A stretch of 5,062 nt of DNA from Opitutus sp. GAS368 (GTDB lineage: Bacteria; Verrucomicrobiota; Verrucomicrobiia; Opitutales; Opitutaceae), in the NCBI GenBank assembly GCA_945862035.1, contig CAMAXB010000232.1:1-5062 (forward strand). The letters are read 5' to 3'. Made by a program: the position numbers and the translations under genes. Positions 1 through 5,062 of the stretch are shown piece after piece; the stretch's first letter is position 1; each line of letters opens with the position of its first letter. The notes under the pieces were generated by a model that made no database searches, was not told the DNA's origin, and saw only the letters and a list, made by a program, of their open reading frames with translations.

Positions 1-1223
1 TCGGGGAACTCGGTGAAGTAGCGACCGGTTGCCGCGGCGGTGAGCAGGGCGATCTGGCGGGCGCCATTGATGGCGGCCTGCGTCGACGCGGCCTGGAGGG
101 TCGCCAGCTGCACCGGGGTGAGCGCACCAGGATTGGTCTGGGAGAGCACGATCAGACCCCAGACGGCATCGGCCTGGGCGGCGGCGTTGGCGGCCGGCAG
201 GCCCGCGCTGATGAAGACCGCCGTGAGCGGACCCGTGAGATTCGTATTAATGGGCCCCGTCGGCGTGCGCGCGCTGATCAGCGGCACGCGGCTGTGATAC
301 TTGGCGAAGTACAGGCCGAACTCGGTGTCGTTCAACCCGGCCGCGAGCGTGCGCAGGGCAAAACCATACTGATTGAGATCCCCACCGGTGCGATCAGGGG
401 CGCGCGGGATCGCGCCCAACGCGCTGCGGTCCGACAGGGCGCCGAAGCCAAGATAAACCTGGGAGCCGCCGCGGCTCGCGAAGTCATTGGTCGAGAAATA
501 GGTGCCGGCGGGCTCGATCTCGGTGCGGCGAAACTCAAGCAGCCAGAAGGCCTCGAGCGTCGTGCGGTCGGTCAGGCCGATCGAGGCCTTGATCATATTG
601 ACCGGCAGGAAAGCCTCGCGCAGCTCGGCGCCGGGCACGCGGAGCTTGGACACTTCGACCGGGTTGACGACGTTGAGACCGTTCGGGATGAAGGTGCTCT
701 CGCCCAAGCTCAGCACCTGCCGGCCAATACGCAGGTCCACCGGACGGCTGCCGACCTCAAACCGGAAAAGTCCGTACAGGTCGAGGTACTCAATCCGCTC
801 CGCGACCCGCTCGCGGGCCTGCTCGGTAAGGGGCTTGCGCGCGCGTACCGTCTCCGCGTTCTCCCAATCATAGAAATAAGTGACGCGGGTGAAGAACCCG
901 AAGTTCTCGCCGTACTGGACCTCGAGATCATGCGTGCCCTTGAAGACTTGGGAGGCCCAACCTTTGCGGTAATTGAGATTGCCGTCGTCGGTGTTCACCG
1001 AGTTCGCGAGGCCACCGTTCGAGACGCCGTAGAATCGGCGATCTGGGTCACCGAGGCGGTAAAGACCGCCCAGCGAGAAGGTGGAGTCAAAGCTCCCACT
1101 CAGGAGGCCTTGCTCAAACGTGATGGCCTGGAGGGGCGCCGTGACCAAAGTCAGAGCCAGCGCGAGGAGGGGACCGGATCGGCGGAAGCCGGAAGGCACC
1201 GAGGATGAAGGATGGATGTTCAT
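1..1223 (-). CDS. DUF1302 family outer-membrane protein, N-terminal 407 codons (C-terminus beyond left edge)
   Basis: I recognise this as a DUF1302 protein, a family of predicted outer-membrane beta-barrel proteins of uncertain function. The ATG at 1223 is preceded in frame by a TAA three codons upstream, so it is the earliest possible start; no good Shine-Dalgarno is visible. Residues 1-33 look like a Sec signal peptide: Arg-Arg at 14-15, a hydrophobic core PLLALALTLVTA (19-30 region), and probable cleavage after LQA (31-33). Family-typical blocks follow in order: NTDDGNLNYRKG (77-88), VFKGTHDLEVQYG (93-105), LRIGRQVLSLGESTF (164-178), NVVNPVEVSKLRVPGAELREAF (split around 184-205), LPVNMIKASIGLTD (206-219), EIEPAGTYFSTNDF (235-248) and FAKYHSRVPL (306-315). 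Residues about 335-397 form an Ala/Gln-rich stretch before RYFTEFP, which is where the family motif YFxEYPED begins. The gene is divergent from uvrA. Some relatives sit beside DUF1329 and RND/MMPL transporter genes (family knowledge); any such neighbour would lie left of this window. The frame is intact; the true function is unknown. Confidence 0.93.
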   Translation of the reverse strand, partial: MNIHPSSSVPSGFRRSGPLLALALTLVTAPLQAITFEQGLLSGSFDSTFSLGGLYRLGDPDRRFYGVSNGGLANSVNTDDGNLNYRKGWASQVFKGTHDLEVQYGENFGFFTRVTYFYDWENAETVRARKPLTEQARERVAERIEYLDLYGLFRFEVGSRPVDLRIGRQVLSLGESTFIPNGLNVVNPVEVSKLRVPGAELREAFLPVNMIKASIGLTDRTTLEAFWLLEFRRTEIEPAGTYFSTNDFASRGGSQVYLGFGALSDRSALGAIPRAPDRTGGDLNQYGFALRTLAAGLNDTEFGLYFAKYHSRVPLISARTPTGPINTNLTGPLTAVFISAGLPAANAAAQADAVWGLIVLSQTNPGALTPVQLATLQAASTQAAINGARQIALLTAAATGRYFTEFP

Positions 1224-1272
1224 GCAGAGTTAGGGATGACAGCTGAGCCAGACCATGGGGGAAAGCTCGTAG

Positions 1273-1301
1273 GGTGTATCAGGGGTACTCTGACCCGGCA
1301 A
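1273..1301 (-). promoter_or_regulatory. Possible promoter for the DUF1302 gene
   Basis: On the minus strand, TTGCCG (positions 1301-1296) lies 17 bases before TACACC (1278-1273), which is preceded by TGA and so resembles an extended -10. Transcription would start near 1266, giving a leader of about 40 bases before the ATG at 1223. The -10 match is poor, and the call rests on spacing and position only. Confidence 0.2.
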
Positions 1302-1362
1302 CTGTGCCGAAAATGTAACGAAGCCTCCGGCCGTCGTTCAAGGCGAATCCGGTTGGACGGAA

Positions 1363-1389
1363 TTACGAACTTTCGGGTCGGGCGATAAT
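1363..1389 (+). promoter_or_regulatory. Possible uvrA promoter
   Basis: GATAAT at 1384-1389 matches the -10 consensus at five of six positions and lies in a small AT-rich patch within GC-rich DNA. The best -35 candidate is TTACGA at 1363-1368, with a short 15-base gap; TTGGAC at 1353-1358 is too far upstream. If this -10 is used, transcription begins around 1395, downstream of the ATG at 1391. That argues for translation starting at 1445. No SOS (LexA) operator that I can name with confidence is present. Confidence 0.3.
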
Positions 1390-1426
1390 TATGTGTTTAG
1401 GGCCTTGCACCCGCCGGAAATTGAGT

Positions 1427-1430
1427 AAGG
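1427..1430 (+). promoter_or_regulatory. Weak Shine-Dalgarno-like AAGG upstream of uvrA
   Basis: AAGG lies 14 bases before the ATG at 1445, further than the usual 5-10 bases. An in-frame GTG at 1430 with GGAAA at 1416-1420 is an alternative start that would add five residues. The 1445 ATG is preferred because the protein then begins with a short strand leading directly into the family motif GAREHNLKNL, as UvrA proteins usually do. Confidence 0.25.
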
Positions 1431-1444
1431 TGCTGGTTCCAGCC

Positions 1445-4345
1445 ATGCAGGCCGCCACCCACATCCACGTCAAAGGCGCTCGGGAGCACAATCTCAAGAA
1501 TCTCGAGGTAAAGCTCCCGCGGGGGCGGCTGGTCGTGATCACCGGGCCCAGCGGCTCGGGCAAGTCATCCCTCGCCTTTGATACGATTTACGCCGAGGGC
1601 TATCGCAAATACATGGAGTCTCTGTCGACCCAGGCGCGACAGGTCCTTGAACAGCTCAAGCGTCCGGACGTCGACTTCATCCATGGTCTTTCCCCGGTTC
1701 TGGCAATTGAGCAGCGCACGGGTGGCTCCTCGCCCCGCACCACCATCGCCACGGTCACGGAGATTGCCGACTACGCCCGCCTTCTCTGGGCCCTCCACGG
1801 CGAGCAGCGCTGCCCGAAGGACGGCGGGCGCGTCGTCCGGCGTTCCCTCGATGACAATGTCGACCGCGTGTTCGCATCCGCCCCGGGCGAGCGCATCATT
1901 CTGCTCGCGCCTTTCATGCGCGCCAAGTCGAGCGTACTGCGCGATGAACTGCCCCGTCTGCGCCAGCGCGGCTTCCAGCGCGTGCGCATCGACGGCGAGG
2001 TGCGCAACCTCGATGAGCCCAATCTCCTCCCGACCGGCGCCCGCGAGTTGACCGTCGAGGTCGTGATCGACCGGCTCGTGGCCTCGGCCGACCAGCGGAG
2101 CCGTCTCGCGGATTCCCTCGAACTTGCCTTCCGCGAGGGCGGCGACCGCGCCCTCATCCTCGCGCAGGCCCACGCGTCCGCCCCCTGGCGCGAGCTGACG
2201 CTCAGCCAGTCCCTCGCCTGCGAACTCTGCGGTGATGTCTTTGCGAAGCTCACGCCGCGCCATTTCTCCTTCAACCACGCCGAGGGCGCGTGCGGCACTT
2301 GCGGCGGGCTCGGCCGCAAGCTGCGTTTTGTTCCGGAGCTGGTCGTGGCGGACGCCGCCAAGAGCGTCCGCGAGGGCGCGATCAAGCCGTGGCGCCTCGG
2401 CGGCCGGAACCTGATCATCAAGCACAACGCGATCCTGAAGCAGCTGGCCGAACAGCTGCCCTTCGATGCGGAGACGCCGTGGAAGGACCTGCCCGAAACG
2501 GTGCGTGACACTCTCATGCATGGCGCGGGCGAGCGCCTGTTCGCCTTCAAGGCTCGGCGCCTGCGCGAGGCCAAGTCAGGAACCTTCCCCGGGGTTCTCA
2601 GCCTGCTCGACGAGAGCTGGCGCGCCACTTCCAGCGAGGGGTTTCGCGCCCGCCTGACAACCTTCATGATCAGCGGCACCTGCCCCGAGTGCGCCGGCAC
2701 GCGGCTCAATGCCCGCAGCGCCGCGGTGCGCGTGGCGCTGACCGGGGCGGGCATTGCGGTCGACGACACGATGCTGACGTCGCTCGGCATCGATCGCTTC
2801 TTCAAACTCGATGTGGACTCGGCCCACGGGGTCACCTCGGCCCTCGCGGAGGCCTTTGGCGGCGATCCGGCGCTCAAGGAAATCGTCACCGGGATCGAGC
2901 AGCGCCTGCGCTTCCTGCGCGAGACCGGGCTGGGCTACCTCACGCTCGACCGCGACTACGCCACACTCTCCGGCGGCGAGGCCCAGCGCGTGCGCCTGGC
3001 CACGCAGCTCGGCATGGGGCTGATGGGCGTGATCTACGTCCTCGACGAGCCGAGCATCGGCCTGCATCCGCACGACAATCAGAAACTGCTCGAAACCCTC
3101 CGCGAGCTGCGCGATCGGGGCAACACGGTGCTGGTGGTGGAGCACGACGAGGACACGATGCGGATGGCCGACGAGATCATCGAACTCGGCCCCGAGGCCG
3201 GAACCGAGGGCGGGAAGATTCTGTTTCAAGGCACGCCTGAGGCTCTGATCGCCGCTCCCCGTGGAGTCAGCCGCACCGGTCCCTATCTCGCGCGCAAGAT
3301 GGCCGTGATGCGCGATGCGAAGCCCAAGCAGCCCGACGGTGCCTACCTGACCGTGCGCGAGGCGCGGGAGCATAATCTGCGCGGGATCGACGCCCGTTTC
3401 CCCGTGGGCCTGCTGACCTGCGTCACGGGCGTGAGCGGCTCCGGTAAGAGCACCCTCGTCAATGACATCTTGGCCGCCGCCGCCGCGCGCAAACTCAACG
3501 GGGCGAAGTCCATTCCCGGCAAGCATCGCCACATCGAGCACCTCGATTTCTTCGAGAAACTGGTCCAGGTCGACCAGGAGCCGATCGGCCGCAGCCCGCG
3601 TTCGAACCCGGCGACCTACACCAAGCTGCTCGATCTGCTGCGCGATCTCTACGCGCAGGTCCCGCTGGCCAAGGTGCGCGGCTACAAGGCGAATCGCTTC
3701 TCCTTCAACGTCCGGGGCGGGCGGTGCGAACGCTGCCAGGGCGACGGCGTGATCAAGCTGGACATGCAGTTCATGGCCGACGCCTACGCGCCCTGTCCGA
3801 GCTGCGGCGGGCAACGTTTCAATCGCGAGACGCTGGAGATCCTCTTTCACGGCAAATCGATCGCCGACGTGCTCGACCTGACGGTACGAGAGGCGACGCA
3901 GCTTTTCCGGAACATCCCGCGCGTGATGGACAAGTTGGAAACGCTCAACGCGGTTGGGCTCGGCTACCTCAAGCTCGGCCAGTCGGCGACGACCCTGTCC
4001 GGCGGCGAAGCACAGCGCCTGAAGCTTTCGCTGGAACTCAGCAAGCGCGGGCAGGGCGGGGTGCTCTACATTCTGGACGAGCCGACGACGGGCCTGCACT
4101 GGGTCGACATCCAGAATCTGATGGACCTGCTTTTCAAGCTGCGGGACCAGGGCAACACGGTCATCGTGATCGAGCACAATCTCGACGTGATCCACTTGGC
4201 GGATTGGATCATCGACCTCGGCCCCGGCGGCGGCTCTGCCGGCGGCGACCTCGTCTACGCCGGCCCCCGCAAGGGCATCGACGCCTGCGAACGCTCCCTC
4301 ACCGGCCAGGCCCTCAAACGCTGGGCCTCCGCTGCAAGGGGGTAG
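1445..4345 (+). CDS. uvrA: Excinuclease ABC subunit A (UvrA)
   Basis: UvrA is the cytoplasmic damage-sensing ATPase of nucleotide excision repair. It dimerises, scans DNA and loads UvrB, after which UvrC cuts either side of the lesion. With the ATG at 1445 the protein has 966 residues, close to the usual 940-960. Visible in order: GAREHNLKNL (11-20); Walker A GPSGSGKS (34-41); Q-loop region AIEQRTGGSSPRTT (87-100); UvrB-binding region (about 125-250); zinc module C259-X2-C262-X20-C283-X2-C286; insertion domain with CPEC (413-416); signature LSGGEAQR (508-515); Walker B VLDEPS (532-537); H-loop His567; second Walker A GVSGSGKS (662-669); RSPRSNPATYT (716-726); zinc module C761-X2-C764-X19-C784-X2-C787; second signature (851-858); Walker B ILDEPTTGLH (876-885); His911; and a C-terminal SLTGQALK. 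An ATG at 1391 would add 18 residues but falls at the likely promoter. Oddities: Pro35 replaces the usual Leu of GLSGSGKSS, STQARQVL (61-68) replaces SxYARQFL, and CPKDG (123-127) replaces CPxHG. All catalytic motifs are intact, so I expect a functional enzyme. Confidence 0.98.
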   Translation: MQAATHIHVKGAREHNLKNLEVKLPRGRLVVITGPSGSGKSSLAFDTIYAEGYRKYMESLSTQARQVLEQLKRPDVDFIHGLSPVLAIEQRTGGSSPRTTIATVTEIADYARLLWALHGEQRCPKDGGRVVRRSLDDNVDRVFASAPGERIILLAPFMRAKSSVLRDELPRLRQRGFQRVRIDGEVRNLDEPNLLPTGARELTVEVVIDRLVASADQRSRLADSLELAFREGGDRALILAQAHASAPWRELTLSQSLACELCGDVFAKLTPRHFSFNHAEGACGTCGGLGRKLRFVPELVVADAAKSVREGAIKPWRLGGRNLIIKHNAILKQLAEQLPFDAETPWKDLPETVRDTLMHGAGERLFAFKARRLREAKSGTFPGVLSLLDESWRATSSEGFRARLTTFMISGTCPECAGTRLNARSAAVRVALTGAGIAVDDTMLTSLGIDRFFKLDVDSAHGVTSALAEAFGGDPALKEIVTGIEQRLRFLRETGLGYLTLDRDYATLSGGEAQRVRLATQLGMGLMGVIYVLDEPSIGLHPHDNQKLLETLRELRDRGNTVLVVEHDEDTMRMADEIIELGPEAGTEGGKILFQGTPEALIAAPRGVSRTGPYLARKMAVMRDAKPKQPDGAYLTVREAREHNLRGIDARFPVGLLTCVTGVSGSGKSTLVNDILAAAAARKLNGAKSIPGKHRHIEHLDFFEKLVQVDQEPIGRSPRSNPATYTKLLDLLRDLYAQVPLAKVRGYKANRFSFNVRGGRCERCQGDGVIKLDMQFMADAYAPCPSCGGQRFNRETLEILFHGKSIADVLDLTVREATQLFRNIPRVMDKLETLNAVGLGYLKLGQSATTLSGGEAQRLKLSLELSKRGQGGVLYILDEPTTGLHWVDIQNLMDLLFKLRDQGNTVIVIEHNLDVIHLADWIIDLGPGGGSAGGDLVYAGPRKGIDACERSLTGQALKRWASAARG

Positions 4346-4429
4346 GCCGGAATGCCGCTAAGTGAGAGAGACACCTGGGTTGAGTGCCAACGACTTTGAT
4401 TCTGTTTCGCAGACGATCCACCCCCTGAA

Positions 4430-4597
4430 CTTAGCCGGACTCATGCAGTTGAAGCCACTGCGCGAGGGAGGCTCGAACTACCAAATAGTTCAACTGCATT
4501 GCAGACGGCATTTTTGAACTCGGAATCACAGCCATGAATGACTTATGCACGGGTTCATCCTGAATTCTGTGCCGCCAATTGCATGAGTTCGGCTTAG
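4430..4597. repeat. Second, nested inverted repeat (22-base arms)
   Basis: The 22 bases at 4430-4451 match the reverse complement of 4576-4597 at 19 of 22 positions; the shared core is ACTCATGCA (4439-4447 on the left). The right arm overlaps the right arm of the outer repeat by five bases. The right end, read inwards, is therefore one continuous 34-base motif, of which the two left-hand copies each match a different part. This could be a terminal plus subterminal repeat of one transposon, or two overlapping remnants. Confidence 0.5.
4443..4499 (+). repeat. Perfect 11-bp inverted repeat, potential stem-loop
   Basis: ATGCAGTTGAA (4443-4453) is perfectly complementary to TTCAACTGCAT (4489-4499) across a 35-base loop. 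A smaller stem, CGAG (4463-4466) and CTCG (4472-4475), with loop GGAGG lies inside it. A TTTTT run at 4511-4515 follows, but 11 bases after the stem, so this is not a textbook intrinsic terminator. It may still slow or stop transcription leaving uvrA. It competes with the 22-base pairing because both use the left arm. Confidence 0.4.
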
Positions 4598-4610
4598 CGC
4601 CATTCCGGCT

Positions 4611-4624
4611 GACCCTCTAGGGTC
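4611..4624. repeat. Small hairpin GACCC-TCTA-GGGTC
   Basis: A 5-bp GC-rich stem with a 4-base loop lies two bases outside the right end of the outer inverted repeat. No T-run follows, so it is not a classical terminator. It could be incidental. Confidence 0.3.
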
Positions 4625-4655
4625 GCGCGGTTACGTCGGTTATTTAGGCGGTTTC

Positions 4656-4672
4656 ATCGATATTGTATCGAT
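4656..4672. promoter_or_regulatory. Perfect palindrome ATCGATA-TTG-TATCGAT, possible operator
   Basis: Two perfect 7-base half-sites around a 3-base centre give a 17-bp dyad 118 bases upstream of the response-regulator start. The size and symmetry fit the binding site of a dimeric helix-turn-helix regulator. Which protein would bind is unknown. The stem is AT-rich relative to the genes, and no T-run follows, so an operator is more likely than a terminator. Confidence 0.4.
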
Positions 4673-4790
4673 ACCCTCTTGCGCTTGGCCAGTTGTATAT
4701 AGGTCGAGCGTTCTGGATTTGGCCCGTTTCTACCTCAAACCGACACACTGCACGACCTCTAAAGAGCGCCATCATAATCAATATGACCCC

Positions 4791-5062
4791 ATGTCTGCTT
4801 GTCGTCTAGTAATCGTGGAGGACTGCCCGATTCTGGCGGATGTGCTCGCGATGCATTTGGCGGATGAGGGGCATTATGAGATCATTGGTATAAGCAACAC
4901 GGCAGACGCAGCGCTGGAGCTCGTCGCTTCTGCTCGACCGGATCTGGTGTTGCTCGAGCTGGCCCTACCCTCGGAGGCCGATGGCCTTCGGGTCTTGCGC
5001 GAAGCCAAGGCCCTTCTGCCCACCTTGCGGGTGCTGGTCTTCAGCGGCATAGCCAACTTGCA
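4791..5062 (+). CDS. Response-regulator receiver domain protein, N-terminal 90 codons (runs off right edge)
   Basis: The product begins with a CheY-like receiver fold. Strand 1 RLVIVED (5-11) carries the acidic pair Glu10-Asp11 that binds Mg2+ in this family. The PDLVLLELALP segment (50-60) is strand 3 and its loop, a DG pair sits at 64-65, and LRVLVFSG (79-86) gives strand 4 with the conserved Ser85. The normal phosphoacceptor aspartate should be at position 56 but the codon at 4956-4958 is GAG (Glu). The conserved Lys of strand 5 and any output domain lie beyond the window; the sequence style resembles NarL/FixJ-type regulators, but this cannot be confirmed. The start at 4791 places strand 1 where it belongs. 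There is no clear Shine-Dalgarno. The gene follows a 445-base spacer and is probably transcribed separately from uvrA. Confidence 0.9.
   Translation, partial: MSACRLVIVEDCPILADVLAMHLADEGHYEIIGISNTADAALELVASARPDLVLLELALPSEADGLRVLREAKALLPTLRVLVFSGIANL

Larger units (their letters stand above)
4346..4609. repeat. Inverted-repeat-bounded segment, probably a decayed IS or MITE-like element
   Basis: GCCGGAATGCCGCTAAG at 4346-4362 recurs inverted at 4593-4609 (CTTAGCGCCATTCCGGC) with 16 of 17 bases matching, bounding a 264-bp segment. Its base composition is visibly less GC-rich than the flanking genes, and it contains no ORF of convincing length. The left arm starts on the base directly after the uvrA TAG. 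I see no target-site duplication at the two ends. A short element with terminal inverted repeats and no transposase fits a MITE or an internally deleted insertion sequence. That is inference: I cannot assign an IS family without a search. Confidence 0.55.
4346..4790. other. Gene-free spacer between uvrA and the response regulator
   Basis: This 445-base stretch holds the nested inverted repeats (4346-4609), a short hairpin (4611-4624) and a 17-bp palindrome (4656-4672). Reading both strands I found only very short ORFs with no recognisable product, no tRNA-like structure and no convincing sigma-70 promoter. TATATA at 4696-4701 and CATAAT at 4773-4778 are -10-like but have no -35 at acceptable distance. 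From about 4625 to 4790 nothing is identifiable beyond the palindrome and three loose CGGTTA/T copies at 4628, 4637 and 4649. Confidence 0.6.

Noticed and set aside
294..1208. Long plus-strand open frame of 304 codons
   Set aside because: It is antisense to the DUF1302 gene, whose minus-strand translation shows continuous family motifs and a signal peptide. The plus-strand product is a low-complexity artefact of GC-rich DNA.
1366..1382. LexA-like dyad CGAAC...GGTCG before uvrA
   Set aside because: One half-site is mismatched and the spacing does not fit the well-known LexA motifs; too weak to report as an operator.
1391..1444. uvrA start at the ATG at 1391
   Set aside because: It overlaps the best -10 element, adds 18 residues absent from the family's usual N-terminus, and has no Shine-Dalgarno.
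2576..4195. Minus-strand open frame of 539 codons
   Set aside because: It lies wholly antisense to uvrA, and its product is rich in Ala, Arg, Glu and Gln without recognisable domains. This is typical of the mirror frame of a GC-rich gene.
4430..4515. Integron attC-like site (GTTGAA and GTTCAAC near imperfect palindromes)
   Set aside because: The core boxes are in the wrong order for attC (GTT-type before AAC-type), GTTGAAG does not fit GTTRRRY, and no integrase or cassette gene is present.
4628..4654. Three CGGTTA/CGGTTT direct copies
   Set aside because: Spacings of 9 and 12 bases are irregular and the unit is only six bases, so chance is a sufficient explanation.
4783..4809. Eight-codon ORF overlapping the response-regulator start
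   Set aside because: It starts at an ATG out of frame with the receiver and ends at a TAG after eight codons. There is no ribosome-binding site, so it is most likely chance.

Overview
The window comes from a Gram-negative bacterium with GC-rich, strongly codon-biased genes. The evidence for Gram-negative is a signal-peptide-bearing DUF1302 outer-membrane-type protein at the left edge. Verrucomicrobiota, perhaps the Opitutaceae, is my best guess. It rests on the divergent style of the UvrA, the weak or absent Shine-Dalgarno sequences and the base composition. No sequence search was possible, so treat the taxonomy as tentative.

Layout. (1) Positions 1-1223, minus strand: the N-terminal 407 codons of a DUF1302-family outer-membrane protein, running off the left edge. 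(2) Positions 1224-1444: a divergent intergenic region of about 220 bp with only weak promoter-like elements on both strands. (3) Positions 1445-4345, plus strand: a complete uvrA (966 aa), the damage-recognition ATPase of nucleotide excision repair. Both ABC modules, the zinc modules and the UvrB-binding region are present. (4) Positions 4346-4790: a 445-bp gene-free stretch, visibly less GC-rich than the genes. It holds a nested set of inverted repeats (4346-4609) that begins on the base after the uvrA stop codon and looks like a decayed insertion sequence or MITE. It also holds a short hairpin and a perfect 17-bp operator-like palindrome. (5) Positions 4791-5062, plus strand: the first 90 codons of a response-regulator receiver domain, running off the right edge. 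Its usual phosphoacceptor aspartate appears to be glutamate.

The three genes do not form an obvious pathway. uvrA is transcribed away from the DUF1302 gene and is separated from the response regulator by the repeat-bearing spacer, so each is probably its own transcription unit within this window. I did not find a clear new multigene system. The two items most worth following up are the receiver domain with the Asp-to-Glu substitution and the nested inverted-repeat element downstream of uvrA.
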